Part shown: positions 1-12,631 of the stretch, piece by piece
Layout of the letters: each line of letters opens with the position of its first letter
How positions within the stretch are numbered: position 1 is the stretch's first letter
Program-made: the position numbers and the translations under genes
Notes under the pieces: generated by a model
The model's input: only the letters and a program-made list of their open reading frames with translations
The model's database searches: none
What the model was told of the DNA's origin: nothing
Origin: Tetrastigma voinierianum
Taxonomy: Eukaryota; Streptophyta; Magnoliopsida; Vitales; Vitaceae
DNA length: 64,000 nucleotides
Reading direction: 5' to 3'
Assembly: GCA_016808115.1 (NCBI GenBank)
Contig: JAEQBH010004120.1
Span: 1 to 64,000 of the forward strand

Positions 1-1749
1 TAAACACAATTCCCCCAATAAATAATATGGAATGATAAAAGAGCTAGAGTGTTCTCATCCACTCTTCAAAAAGGTTTGTCAATATGCACAAAAGTAGTTC
101 AAAGTGTGCATAGATGCCTTTATGTTTCAAAAAAACATGACGCCGTATTAACATTATGATAGCTTATCAAATAAACAATTAAAAATAAATAAATAAAGTA
201 TCTTGATTTATAATTTTATACATTCATATTGTAAATTCGTGCTTGGAAGAGGAACTAAGGACCATATATTCACTAGCAGAGCCAGAAAATAAATAGGGTG
301 GAGCATAACCTTTGTTAGGGGCGCATAATAGCGCATCTCTTGACTATTTTTTGTTTCCTCTGTGCTTTTGTTTCAATAATGATTAGAACCCCTTTCCAAA
401 AAGAAAAAAGAACCAGGTCATGAAAGCACTCTAAATAGTGCAGATTTATAGAAAACAAACTCTAATTCTATAATAGTTATTATGATATTTATATAGGGGC
501 CAATAGAAAGATTGCAATAGAAGGATTCAAATAAGAAAATTTTTGGATTAATAAGAGAAAAAATAGAAACAGTGAATTCTTCAACAGTATTTACATATCT
601 TGAAATTGGACTCCACATAAAATAACAATATTTACTCTTTAAACTGAAGTGGTCTAACAATGTAAGAGCTTCACCAATAATATCGAAGGCAAATAGCTGG
701 GCCTGACTTCCTCTTCGAAGTAAATCTCTAACGTAGGTTTAATTATCCCACTTGTAAATACTATCTCTTTGTATATTATATGGATAAATAATATGCTCCA
801 CAAATGTTAATGGCATATATGATATTTGAAGCAGAGAAACCAAATAATTGGTTTTCCCTTCTTATAATTAGATTAAAGAATAATCTTCTAAAAGAAGGGC
901 CAAGACACCAACCTTTTATATGACAGAGGCCAGCAAGTTATAAAGGATGTTAAGAGATATACATGCTAGTCCATTTACCCAATTGCACGTATTCTTTACC
1001 TATTTTATTTTTACGATTAATTATCTAATTTTCATGTTCATATTTCTTTCCAATAATATACTGTCTCCTTTTCTTTTCTTATTTATTTATTTATTTTATA
1101 TTTTCTTAAATTCAGACGTTACACCTTCATTTTCCTGATATTAGAGTTTATTATTTTATTTACTCTTAGTAATAAAATTATCTAACGAACACACACCAAT
1201 ATATATCTGAAACACAGTTCGAATTTAAAAATAAAGCCACAAAACGACAACAACAACAGAAAACAAGGGAGAAAAAGGCCCAACATAAATCCTAGAAATA
1301 AATAACCAAGAACAACAACAGGAATGAGGATTAAGTCATCTAATTGTAAAAGTGAAAGCCAAATAAATAATATGGAATGATAAAAGATCAAGAGTGTTTT
1401 CCATCAGACTCTTCAAAAAGTTCTTCAATATGCACAAAAAAGTTGCTCAAGTGTGCACCGATGGATTTATATTTCAAAAAACATGACATATATTATTAGC
1501 ATTATGCTAGCTTATCAAATAAACAATTCAAAAAAATTAAATATTGAAAATTATCTTGATTTATGGACATATTGTAAATTTGATGCTTGAAAGAGAACTG
1601 GAGACCATATATTCACGGGCACAAACAAAAAATAAAATGAGGGGGCATAACCTTTTTTAGGGACAGGTCACATGTTCGAATTTTAATAAAGAAATATTTA
1701 GTTTAAAGACATCAAATAATGCAAGATTTGTGAATCTAACCACCTACTC

Positions 1750-1880
1750 TATGTCCACAAGCCTAACTCAATTGATTAGAGCGTCAAAGTTAAAATGGTT
1801 GGTGCATATGGAGAGGTTCAGAAGCCTCAGTGAAAGTAGTTTACTACGAATTTATATTAAAAAGTTATTATACTAAAATA
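1750..1880 (+). repeat. SINE-like unit with pol III A and B boxes
   Basis: The sequence ctaactcaattgattagagcg resembles a tRNA-type A box, and about 40 bases on ggttcagaagcctc resembles a B box (consensus GGTTCRANNCC). This is the internal promoter layout of tRNA-derived SINEs. The same unit sits at about 40,770 and 61,100, and weaker relatives at 38,060 and 58,262. All end in a conserved tttactac motif. A full cloverleaf cannot be folded convincingly, so it is not a working tRNA gene. It may equally be another shared repeat with chance similarity. Confidence 0.4.
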
Positions 1881-3159
1881 AACCACATATCCCTTGTTTT
1901 TCTTGAAAAGTAATCTTTTTTGGGCAAAAAAGACTTCTTTCGACATATATTACATTATCTCTTAAAAAAGCGACTTACTTTTCCCGAAAATATAAGGTTT
2001 TTGTTAAAATGCTGCTAAAAATTGATAGCAAATTTCAGAATTTGGTTTTCAAAGATCTGGCTTTTAATCAAATCACCCTTTAATAAAAGCATATTTTCAA
2101 TTCTGCAAACCATAATGAAAAACAACACAGAAATGTCTATAAACTATTGTTGTACCTAAAGGTTGATATGTTGTCTATACGGAGAAGCTTAATAATGATT
2201 AAAATGGCCACCTCATGAAAGCACTCTCAATACTGCAGATTTACAGAAAACAATGTCTAATTCTTTTACCGATTTTTGAGATATTTATATTGGGGCAGTA
2301 GAAAGATTCAATTGAAATTTTTTTTTTGATTAGTAAGGAAAAAATAGAAAACAGTGAATTCTTCAATAATGTTACATATCTTGAAATTGGACCCATAAAA
2401 TAACAATCTTAAATTGGTCTTACAATGTCGAGGCATCACCAATAATATCGAAGGCAAACAACTGACTATCTTTTGAACTAAATCTCTAACTTACTTCTAA
2501 TTATCCATATAAATACTATCTCTTGATAATAATTATATGGATAAATAATATGATCCACATATATTATTTTATTAAATTGGATTTTCCCTTACAAAATTAA
2601 ATTTACAAAAACTAATCTTCACAAAAATAAGGGCCAAGACACCCAGGCTTTTATGTAACAAGAGACCAACCGTTATAAAGGGCGGTAAGAGAGATATATG
2701 TGCTCATTCCATTGCAAAATGCAGTAACCTTTACCTATTTTATTTTATTGATTAATCATCTATTTTCATGTTCACATTTCTTTCAATAATTTATTTGTCT
2801 CTTTTTTTTTTTCATTTTCTTTTTTAAATTCCAGATGTTGCACACCTTCATTTCCCGATATTAGAGTTTTTTTATTTTTATCAACTCATAGTAAAAAATT
2901 ATCTGGCAGACGCCACTCAATATCTGAAACACAGTTCAATTTCAAGAAAGCCACAAAACTACAACAACAACAGAAAGCAGGAAAAAGCTAACACCAACCT
3001 AGAAAAAACCAAACAGAACAACAGCTAGGAATGAGGAAAAATGCAATCTTCAGCTAAGCCAACAAACTTTGCTAGAGCTTTTGATTATGTTCGTTCATGA
3101 AAATGGAAACCACCTTTCTGTTGGGCAACTAGCTGGCCTTTAATTGTATCTCTTAAAGC

Positions 3160-4303
3160 CCTTACAAATTTCTAAGCAGAAGTTGGAAATGCCTGAAGCC
3201 ATCTCGCCAGGCACGGAAAATGAACAGGAACTGGAACTAGAACTGACATTCCAAAATTCTGAGAAAGGCAACCCAGCTGGCTCATGTCTTGATTCGACCA
3301 TTATAATTCATTAGCAAGTTTCAGACAGGCTGGGGAGACATCCATGTCTGGTCTGGCAGCTGTTGTAATGAAACCATTCTGGAAACTTGGATTATTTCCC
3401 GTTGTAAACATTAGCTTCTTCTGCCAGAGATGAGCGTTACTGTCAGGAGAGGAAAAATAGAGTCATGGATAGATGGAAACGAAAAAACTTTTATAGCAGC
3501 TATACATATTACATACCATTTTTGAGGTTCAGTTGTTCTTCAACCATGGCGTTCTTTTGTTTCACCAAATTATTCTCCATTAGTAGCAGCCTTTTCCTCT
3601 CTTGGCACACTATCACTTCAGTTGAGAATGTTGCTATCATGGCCTGAACTTATATACAAATGTTATTAATAAAATAACAGAGACAGAGAAGAGATTAGTG
3701 ACCGAGAATTCTGGGACTACCTCAAGTTCTTTCACTTGGTTCTCCAGTTCATTGATGTGATTAGCCTTTCTCAGTCTAGATTTCTGAGCAGAAACTCAGT
3801 TTGAAAAAGCCTGTGTGAGTAAAACATGAATCACGATTGGAAACAATTAATTAGAGTTCTCCCCATCATTGAAAGAATAAAAAAAATAATTGATATATCA
3901 TTTTGAGAAAATAAAAAGAGATGAAAGCATGCTGTCTCATTTCTGTCATCCACATGCCAAGGTGTGGTTTCTACCCTGGACCCACTCACTGTCATAGATT
4001 CAGTTCAGGAGACTCAGAAAGAACCAACAGTAGTACCAGTGGCGGAGATTACAAGATCAGTTAAGATTGGATTATTTTCAAGTGTTGATACTGATTCTGA
4101 GGATTGATTGTGGGGCATAATCAGCTGCAAATGGCCTGATCATGCCATCCCAACATTATGCATCATCATCCAGCTGGGGTTGCCTCCCAAGTTGAGATGG
4201 CATGGGAGTCACAAGGGCTGAAGAAGCCTGAGACCGAGGAGGCGGTGGGGAAGTGGCAGCGATTGGGCGACCAACTTAGATTCTTTCTGATCATGTCTTC
4301 CAT
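3160..4303 (-). CDS. bZIP transcription factor gene A, copy 1 (damaged)
   Basis: This is a plant basic leucine-zipper factor, a nuclear DNA-binding dimer. Four exons can be proposed on the minus strand. Exon 1 is about 4,303-3,985, starting MEDMIRKN. Exon 2 is 3,810-3,721 and holds the basic region, with SAQKSRLRKANHINELE clearly readable. Exon 3 is 3,643-3,517; it holds the zipper extension, with LLLMENNLVKQ, and is fully open. Exon 4 is 3,420 to about 3,160. Acceptors (CACACAG, TTCAG, GGCAG) and donors (GAG|GTAGTC, ATG|GTATGT) are in place. Joining exon 3 to exon 4 keeps the frame through a split Glu codon. Damage: the invariant Asn-Arg of the basic region reads Asn-stop (CGA to TGA in comparison with copy 2). 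Exons 1 and 4 are frameshifted. The basic region and extension resemble group E-like plant bZIPs; the subgroup is an inference. Confidence 0.62.
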
Positions 4304-4458
4304 TGGTATGCCTGCCAAAACAACTGGGCAGCTGGCTATTAGTAGAAAATACAGAAAACAGAGCAAAAGAAAAAAAAGAAAATAGAAAAAGACTCACAAC
4401 TTCTATTAACCCTAAGAAGATGTGATAATGTTATGGGGATATAGAACCTTGCCTTTCC

Positions 4459-4503
4459 CCTATATGTATATATAGGCAAGAAAAATGAGTTCAGACGCGT
4501 CAC
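4459..4503 (-). promoter_or_regulatory. Core promoter of bZIP gene A copy 1
   Basis: On the minus strand a TATA box (CCTATATATACATATAGG) lies about 160 bases upstream of the proposed ATG. Roughly 20 bases further upstream is the palindrome GACGCGTC within GTGACGCGTC (4,494-4,503), which contains a TGACG half-site of the type bound by bZIP proteins. Both elements are preserved in copy 2 at 43,270-43,316. Binding is inferred, not shown. Confidence 0.5.
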
Positions 4504-4599
4504 CAAGTATAACCGTACTGTGATTCCAGTCTGCAATTTGAAGAACGGCCAGAAACTTCCGAACCATTTCTGGCTCAAAATGCTCACAGTAGGGTCAGA

Positions 4600-5190
4600 T
4601 TTCTAGGTCTGGATAACGTTGTATTCCTTAAGCAATGAGAATAGCATTAAAATGGAAAATAGTATTGTTAAGCTGGGACTACTTTGTCAGTAACGTTAAG
4701 TTTAACTTAGGGGTTCCTATACTGAAAAATAGTCCAACCCAGTTGTTTATTGCTTTTCCATTTGCAGAGTACTACTGTACCCAATTGATATATTCTGTGC
4801 TAGCAAAGCCCTATATGTCACAGCCAAATTAATCTTTTTAGTCCTTGTGGTTTCTTTTGAGTCTTCTTTAATAGAACTGTCTTATGTTTGAAATTTGAAA
4901 GCTACCATGTTGAATGACTGAGGATAAAACCTTTCATCTTCAAAATGACTTCAGGCCAATATGCCATGATCATTGTCAGTACTCTACAGACCATGAGTAG
5001 GAAAAACTTTCCCACAAGACATATAGACTATTAGAATGTGTGTACATATGATTACAAGCATATAATGAGCCTTTTAGGGCTGCATTCCCTTCTTTGTTGA
5101 TCCAGTGGGATGAGCCTGGCTGGAGTTAAAAAATGCTTGTGCCTGATTATCATTTTTATCATAGAAGGTAACATTCTAGCTATCTTTTTA
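4600..5190. other. Intergenic sequence upstream of bZIP gene A1
   Basis: This is AT-rich DNA between the gene A promoter and the LINE. It is conserved in copy 2 at 43,400-44,040. A 65-residue open frame at 4,635-4,832 has no family features and is broken in copy 2, so I do not call a gene. Confidence 0.5.
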
Positions 5191-7130
5191 ATGTTGGACA
5201 TATATTATTAAATGTGTGTTGTGATTTTTGAGAAATCAACAAACTCTATTAAACAAGAACCACAATAATCTTCAAAACTAATTTTTATAACATCTTTAGG
5301 AAAGTTTTGACCACCAAACATTTGAATTAATATTACCAATGCCTTTCTTGGCCAAACATTGCTACTCTATTTGCCTTTCTATAAACATGACTAAACTGAA
5401 TGTTTAAACTCGAGATAGTATCAAATATCTTCCATTAATAAAACAATTGAACTAAGTAATTACTTTTTTTGTTATAGCAGTCTATAATAACTTTGGGTCT
5501 CTATCTCTACAAGTCTAAAACACCATTGTTTTGGAGATCAAACACCATCTCTTGAAGCCATACACTCTACTATAATTATTAAAGCATTGACTAGCCTGTT
5601 AGCAGCTCTGTTTGAAGAGTTCATTGAGATCTAAGCGCTACTCATCTTTTGACATCATTGCTGAATCTTCCATTAATAGGTGGAATCAACGAATCATTTT
5701 CAACCATAGGGGACAATGTGTCGCCGTTATTACCAAATAAGATTTGATCAAAAATACATGAAGATTTTGGAATTAAGGTAGCTTTCTCAATGATGAAGTT
5801 TGGGTTTAGATTTTCTTAAACAAAACTTGATTCCCTGGAGTCAATATTCCACAAGATAATGGCAATTTTCTCCATTACCTTGAAAAAATTGTGGGTTAGT
5901 TTTATAATTTTTATAAGCCAAATTTGCAAGCCATGTCCAAGAAATTGCCTTCATAAAAGAGAGGTAGGACAATTATACTTAATGCGATCCCAAATTCTTA
6001 CGACAGGGCAATGCTTGAAAATATCGTTAGATTTTCATTGTTCTGATTACAATCAACATTTGTTTGTAATTTTCTAATCTTCTATTAATTACAAACACAC
6101 AAGTGAAACTCTCTTAAGACAGCAGCAGACGATTTTTATTTTTCAGCATTAAATTTATTTCCAGGTCAACTTAGAAAATTTATTTAGGATGCACTAAAGG
6201 CCTTTATCATTACTTAAGTTGCTGATTTGGGTAAATCTATCGTGGAAAACCCATAGAACTCTATCTTCCACTAGGCGGAAGGAATTGGAATTGATTTAAT
6301 ATCTAATAACACATTTGAAGGGAAGAAAGATATGAAATGATGTGAATATTCCACTCCTTGCTCACAGTTTATAAAGTCATGTACTTTAGTGTCCCAATTG
6401 ATGTACTACAATTTATTTTCTTTCACGAATGAACAAGAGGTATCATATAAACCCAATAATATGTTTAGAATTAGACTTTTCTACCATCTCACTTACATTT
6501 GAAGCGAGCTCCGGTGTATTTTCTATAGTTAATAATTTCTTTCCGCACCATAGAGTCACCTTTCTTTTAGGATCCTAAAAAGTTGTTATCTTTACATATT
6601 TATCTCTCATAATCTTTTAAAACTATCCTTTTCTCTTGTGAGGATTCTCCATCCTAGTTTAGCAATAGAAGCTTTATTAACATCCTCATTTTCTCTAATT
6701 CCTAGACCTCGCTAGATTTAGGCCTACAAAACATTATTCCAAACTGCAATCTCTGCTGTAAAATTCTATCTCAATCTTCATTATTTCTTTTTATAAGCTT
6801 AAAGCAGTTCATTACATGTAAAGGGGAGCTCACCAAATTAGCCTTTATTAGAGTTATTTTGCTAACTCTTGAAAGGAACTGAGCTTTCCATGACGAAACT
6901 ATTTGGGACAGGATCACTTCATAAAATGTGATGCTTTTGCTCTTTCAGCAGATTATTGGGCAACCAAGATTCTTGCTAATACTGCCATTGGAATGGTGAT
7001 GTTTAATGCTTCGTCTCCTACTCTTTGTATTTCTATTATATTATTTGAAAATTGAAGCGAAGGCGATGGAAGTTTACAAGTTGTCTTGACATGGCACAAA
7101 ATTTGTGCAAAAATCTACTAACTATTAGAA
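5190..7130 (-). mobile_element. LINE retrotransposon, 3' part (copy in A1)
   Basis: This is a degenerate non-LTR retrotransposon on the minus strand, homologous to the better preserved copy at 44,040-46,000. By comparison it carries the C-terminal reverse-transcriptase tail, the Trp-rich region following it and a terminal RNase H domain near 5,450-5,700. Many frameshifts break every domain, so it is inactive. Its 5' side ends at an LTR fragment that begins at 7,136. Confidence 0.6.
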
Positions 7131-7135
7131 CTTAA

Positions 7136-7545
7136 AGTTGGCCCCAAAACACAGGGTCTGTTGATAATAGCCAGCCCACGAAAATACCTTGGTAATCGGT
7201 ATACTGACTTTGATACCAAAGCGGTATCAAATGCTGTGGATACCGAGTGTCGATACCACCTTGATCGTCCCATTTACCGTGATCCATTCATCCATATTTA
7301 AGTTAAATATATCGCAGATATTACATTTAAGCGATCACGTAGGATTCGATCATGACTATCTTACCGTATTACATAAGATTAGATTGTTCCACAATTTTAC
7401 AAAAAGAAGAAGTTTATCAAGGCCATGTTGGCCTTCTTCACAATGCGCATGACCTCGAATGGCGTTGTCCCTTTGGTGTACATCTTGCACTTGAAATGTT
7501 TTCCCATAAAGGGTTAGCCACGCCAGTGAGAGAATATTTACAGGG
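7136..7545. mobile_element. LTR fragment (gypsy-like), copy in A1
   Basis: The sequence is shared with 46,003-46,415, where it starts tgtgacgccccaaaa, a start typical of Ty3/gypsy LTRs. Here the first bases are altered (ttggccccaaaac). Homology with copy 2 stops at about 7,545, after which gene C follows here and a different spacer follows in copy 2. Small open frames in this stretch are not conserved and are not genes. Confidence 0.5.
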
Positions 7546-9101
7546 CGGGAGGGGAGGAGGTCAGGGGACGATGATTGATGAAAAAAAAAATAATAGCAGT
7601 TGATTTTCTTGTCAATTATTTCAAGACAATGACGATCTTTTGTGAAGTATTTGCAGCAAGATGCACAATAATAATCAGACTGTCTGAAGTGGAGATAAAA
7701 GGAAGCCAAAGAGGGGATTCAGAATGAACAAGACAAAGAAAGCATATGGAGCTAAAAAACAAAGGAAGATAAAATAAAAAACAGTAGTGGAAATTCGAAT
7801 CATAAGGGAAGAGAAAGCAATTATTATGCATCCCATAATGACTACCGAGTTTTTTATCATATTCTCTTCTGTCCATTCACATGTATCTATTTTCCAACCG
7901 AGCATACCTCTAGCTTGCATTTGCTGTTGCTGGAGCCTGTAAATATCCTTAAGCCTCTTCACTTCATCTCACCTCTGTTTCCACTACAGCTGCAAATTAA
8001 ACAAAGAAAATGCATTAGGGCATGTTTGATTACAGTTTTTTGAAAAACTGTTTTGTTTTGAAAACAAGGAGGAATAAGGAAAAACACCTATAATTATATT
8101 TGGTTCCCATTTTTTTTTTTTAAAATTCTATAACATGGATAACACAGAAAATACTGAGTTTATTTTATTGTAGTTTTAAATTGTTTTGTTTCCAAGAAAA
8201 ACAAAGGGGAACAAGGAAAACATAAAGACCACTTACCCAGTCTAGATTTTTTTTATTCATGAAAAATATGAAACAAGTATACTTAATTCAGAGAATAAGA
8301 ACAATTTTTAGGAATTACCAAATATTTATTTCTTTGTGTTTTCAAAAAACATTATAAATAACATTTCAAAAGCATGCACAAAACATGCCCCCCTAAATTC
8401 AGAGAACAATAACATTTTCAAGAGAACACAGGTATATGCCTTTATGTTTCTCAAGAATGGTTTTCAAAATGAAAATAACGACCCTGAATTTTGATCATTA
8501 GGGTTTCTAAAACCAAATTTTGGTTCAAAGAAATTATTCTCCATTTTCAATAATGACATGTTCTGAACTGCAACTTCAGAGTGAGCAAAAGCTATTTCAA
8601 GCTGTTTACCATTGAAAAGATAGATCAATGAGAGATTTTGTTGACTGAGAAAAGTAATATTACATATAGAGATCTTTGTTACCTCTATTTCACCTTTTCT
8701 GCTTTTTCAAAACATAATATACTGGAAACTTCTTCTGTCTAGATTTTTGAGAAAGTCGGTTTGAAAAGGATCTTACAGAACAAGAAAGAAAAAAAAAAAA
8801 CTTGGAAAGGATCAAAAGATATAAATTAATAGAGAGTTGGAATCAGTATAGAAGCAGACAAGTTCTATTACAGTGATCATAAAAAAAAATGGTTCACCTT
8901 TTGAGCTTTTTGGATATGTTGAATATTGGGGTTCTATCCGATTTGGACCTTGTTAGATTTCTAGTTGAGTCGTTGAAGGAACATCAACGCTAGGGCAGGA
9001 GATCCCGATTGCATATCAGGTGGGAGTTGCATCAACATTTTCTTATTTCACATCATCTGGGTGTTCATGAGCTTACCTTGGGAGGTTTTAGTTGTTAACT
9101 A

Positions 9102-9355
9102 CGATAAACATAATATTTAATATTGATGAACAAACGAATTCATACTGAACAAATGAATGAGTTATGAATAGAAACTAGGTTTATTAATAATGAAAGCAAC
9201 GACAATACAAAGAAAAGGATGAATATATATATAGAAGATAAAAAGCCTAAACTGTTGAACTGTCAAAAAAGACTGATCTATAAAAGTAAAATAGAATTAC
9301 AAAGAGAAATAAGAAATGACTATAGTACCCATAACCGCATTATTATAATGTTTAT
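9102..9355 (-). repeat. Copia 1 3' LTR
   Basis: This is a direct repeat of 13,599-13,868, starting near cgataaacataatatttaat and ending tattataatgtttata. It has several small indels and substitutions relative to its partner. Confidence 0.85.
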
Positions 9356-9540
9356 ATCCCCTCAGAGACTGATCTTTGCTGTGATAAGTGTAGAGAGTTT
9401 GCTAGATAAAAGCAGCAGCAGAAATAGAGGTGTGATTTTGTGTGATCGGCAAGGCACATAGAAGGAACGAAGGTAATGTTAAAGTCTTAGCTCAGAAAAT
9501 GATTCGAATGACACGGTAATCAAATCTCAATATGCTTGGT

Positions 9541-9933
9541 CTAGCTACTAGTGAAAAGCAATTTTGAGCAATTTGGATAGCACTCTCTTATTATCACGCG
9601 ATATATTAAGATTGGGTTGATGAAGAAAAACACCCATATCCATAAAGCAACCATCGTAACCAAACTATCTCCGCAGTGTGAAACATGGCGATACTCGCCT
9701 CGTGGAGATCTAGAGATAACATCTTGTTTCTTGCTCTTCGAAATGAAGAATCCCGAAAAAATGCAAAAACTGGTAGTCGATTTGCGATCGTGGATCTTTA
9801 GCCCGATCGACATGTGAGGAATAGCATGCAGCTCCAGGATAGGTAGAAGAAAGTAAAAGACTACGAAAGTAAGGTACCTCGAAGATACCTCAAAATACGA
9901 AACGGCGACCAGACGTAGTAGGTGAAGTAACAA
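9541..9933 (-). CDS. Copia 1 RNase H fragment
   Basis: This 130-residue open stretch is the copia RNase H region. It contains DRKSTTSFCIFSG followed by SKSKKQDVISRSPRGEYR, equivalent to the family's DRKSTTGYCFFLG...SWKSKKQ..VSRSSAEAEYRA. The stretch upstream of DRKS is out of frame, and the RSSAEAEYR core is altered, so the domain is unlikely to be active. RNase H degrades the RNA strand during reverse transcription. Confidence 0.8.
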   Translation of the reverse strand: MLLHLLRLVAVSYFEVSSRYLTFVVFYFLLPILELHAIPHMSIGLKIHDRKSTTSFCIFSGFFISKSKKQDVISRSPRGEYRHVSHCGDSLVTMVALWIWVFFFINPILIYRVIIRECYPNCSKLLFTSS

Positions 9934-10249
9934 AGCGACTAACTATATGAGCAGCCTGTATCTGATGTGGGAGAAAGCGGTAATGAAGTAAATCAATAGC
10001 CAAACTACCAACAACGGTCTCGATTATAAGCGGGATCCGTGAGGAGAACCATCAGTAAGTGTGAGCATTAATCTCAATAGGAGTATCGGCTTGATCTTAT
10101 TATCAGGTGTCTGGACAGCTCTTGATCTCTCAGAATGTACTTAGATTGAAGATCTTCTTCCGGAAGATAACGATACCCAATGCGGAGTGACCCAGAATCC
10201 TTCATTGCAAAACAACGAGTCAACTGTCTTTAACGTTAAATTCCATCGA

Positions 10250-10760
10250 CATCATCACCGGTAACCAATCATATCATCAACATATAAAGCGAAATCGACC
10301 AGCGGGAGTACATCTAACAAATGTCTGAGAATCATAGTTGCTGGGGCGAAAACCAAGTGAGGTAATATGATGGAAAACTTCTCAGGCAGGCTGAAGGAGC
10401 TTGTTTGAGACCATAAAGAACTTTTGAGCTTGAAACTTCACGGTGATGAAAACCCAGGAGGGAACCATATAGACTTCTTCTTGAGAAGATCCATTTAAAA
10501 AGGCATTTTAACATCCATTTTGCGAGTAATATGCCAATAGCCAATGAAACTTCTGATAAAGTCTGAAGGCTGTGATATTTTTGCAGTGAGAGCAAATCTC
10601 TCATAATCCATACCATATTCTTTGTGAATATCATAGCAACTAATGAACCTTCTTTCAAACAGATCCATGATTGAGTCTTAATTTATAGACCCAACGAGAA
10701 CCAATGGCACGTTTACTTGGAGGTAGAGGTACCAAATCCCAAGTATGTAACCGAGTGTAG
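10250..10760 (-). CDS. Copia 1 reverse transcriptase fragment
   Basis: Readable RT motifs on the minus strand are MDVKMPF (family QMDVKNAFLNG) near 10,500, VLYGLKQAPSA near 10,400-10,440, and the catalytic block LYVDDM near 10,270. The two catalytic Asp residues of YVDD are retained, but the frame changes several times and the thumb is broken. Confidence 0.82.
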
Positions 10761-11582
10761 AGCAAAGTGAGTTCACGCCCATAGCATGCCGCCAAAGCGG
10801 ATCAATGATCAGCTTTATAGGACAAAGGCTCAGAGAGACGATGAACTGAAGCTAAAAATGAGACAAAAGAACTAGAGTAACAAGAATAAATAAAATCAGG
10901 TTGTTGAGTGGACTTACGGTTACGAGTAGGGTAACGGGGAGAAACAGGTTTTAGTCTCAAGATGATTGAGCAAATTGTAGAAGAGGTTAGCATGTCAAGA
11001 CTAAAAATAAAGATTCGATGAAATATTAGTTGAACTCAAGAATTATGATCAGAAGAGTAGGACGACTGGGAACACTTGGGAACAATAGCATCAAAGAATA
11101 GCAAAAGGATCAATACGACAAGATCAGACTGAATATGCCAGAGTATTAGCAGAATAGAAAATAAGGTATATGTTCAAGAAATACAACATGACGCGAAACA
11201 TATAATTTTTGATCGATCGATCAAAAACAACGTATATCCTTGACTCGCACCATAACCTAGAAAGACACAACAGCATTTTGAAGACAACTTACTACGCTCA
11301 ACGGAGGTCGAAGAACAAACATAGAACCAAAAACACGAAGAGAAGAATAATCAGAGTAATGGGCTATATAATTTTTCAAAAGGAGACAAACCTAATTGTG
11401 AGAGGTTGGAATTTATTAATCAAAATGAGCCGCAAGTAAGGATCAAGCCCCTTAAAATTCACTAGAACACTGCAGACAATAAAAGAGATCTAGCGCCTCA
11501 ACAATGTGTCTATGTTTCCTTTCAAAGAACACCATTTTGTTCGTGAGTATCTGCACAAGAAGTTTGATGAATCGGCCCCATT

Positions 11583-12010
11583 CTAAAGCAAGTAAATCAA
11601 GAAAAGCATGAGAAGTATACTTCCACCCAAATCACATTTAAAAACACCCTGATAACAAAGAGGAATGCTGTGTTTTAATGAGAATTTAAAATCATTGAAT
11701 ATACTAGAAAATCGTAACGTTTTCACAAGATAAACCCAAGAATAACGAGTGCAATCATCAATAAAGGAAACATAATAACGTGATCCTCCTTTTGTGGTAA
11801 TAGAGAAGGACCCCATACACGTAGAATGAACAAGATCAAATGAGCAAGAGTTAAGTACTTTTATTAAAAGGCGCAGTTAGTACCTGGGCCAATTTGGCAA
11901 CCACAACAAATCTGAAATATTACTAGATTTCACATTGCCTAAGGCTCTCGAGAAGCTAGAAACTCAGAAGCTTAGATGCGTAAATACGACTACAAGAGAA
12001 TGCTACAAAT
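11583..12010 (-). CDS. Copia 1 integrase fragment
   Basis: The open stretch 11,583-11,816 reads GGSRYYVSFIDDCTRYSWVY, the start of the retroviral integrase core including its first catalytic Asp. Upstream (to about 12,010) remnants of the zinc-binding pre-integrase region can be traced, including LRALGNVKSSNISDLL. The remainder of the core is frameshifted. Confidence 0.82.
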
Positions 12011-12303
12011 AAAAGATGCATTTAAGAATCACTCAAACGAAAAGAAGACAATCAACACTAGAAACAAGAGCCGTGAAGACCCGGGTGCTTTAAGCCTATC
12101 CACGATAGTCTTCCTTTCCTACGGGCCGGCCCCAATCACCTGATCATGGGTCCCGCATGCTGAGGTTAAAAGACTAAATATCCGCATTCACAAAGTCACT
12201 AACGTAAAACAAGATTTATAGTAAGTGTAGGAATATAGTAGACACGAAGGGACAAACATGGTGTAACACATTCCACAACTCCGCTAAAGGCATAGGAGTG
12301 CCA

Positions 12304-12561
12304 TCAAAGAATAATACCGGCTACGTATGAATAATGAGATAAAGAAACAATGATGATAAATCGTGACATATGATGTGAAGCGCCAGAATCTAAGACCCAT
12401 AAAATTGAGATGTACCGAGGAACAAGAGGATGACAAACTCCATAGAGAGGATACGTACATGGCATGCTATTGCGCCGCAAGGAACTTTTGAAACCGCCGC
12501 ATAGATGGATCAATGATGGAGTAGCCATGGCAAAGATTAGATTAGGGCGGTCTGAAATCAC
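12304..12561 (-). CDS. Copia 1 aspartic protease fragment
   Basis: The motif WVLDSGASHHM near 12,400 is the active site of the copia aspartic protease (DSGA, functioning as a dimer to cut Gag-Pol). The sequence after it is not a good protease fold, and the frame is lost. Confidence 0.78.
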   Translation of the reverse strand: MISDRPNLIFAMATPSLIHLCGGFKSSLRRNSMPCTYPLYGVCHPLVPRYISILWVLDSGASHHMSRFIIIVSLSHYSYVAGIIL

Positions 12562-12631
12562 CGTTGCTGATGCCGGCCGATGGTGGATGGCGTGCTGCGG
12601 TCGTTGTTGGATAAAATCGCCGACTGCGGGG

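Larger units (their letters stand above)
1..7545. repeat. Segment A, copy 1 of a large tandem duplication
   Basis: This stretch reappears, in the same order and orientation, at 38,866-46,415, and its first part again at 59,300-63,122. Shared landmarks in order are the start sequence taaacacaattccc, a SINE-like unit, bZIP gene A, a LINE 3' end and an LTR fragment. The copies differ by many one- to few-base indels. Bases 1-3,100 hold no convincing gene: they are AT-rich sequence in which short stretches recur internally (for example around 1,180-1,420 and 2,890-3,040), plus the SINE-like unit. The 80, 63 and 69 residue open frames here have no family features and are not conserved between copies. 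Confidence 0.85.

Noticed and set aside
1770..1830. Possible tRNA gene from the A-box and B-box-like motifs
   Set aside because: Acceptor and anticodon stems do not form. The unit repeats as part of segment A, so a SINE-like repeat fits better.
4158..4385. 75-residue plus-strand open frame
   Set aside because: Antisense to bZIP gene A exon 1 and its 5' leader; broken in copy 2.
4339..4587. 82-residue minus-strand open frame upstream of gene A, considered as a regulatory upstream ORF
   Set aside because: It starts upstream of the TATA box, so it would not be in the mRNA. Its copy in A2 is different in sequence.
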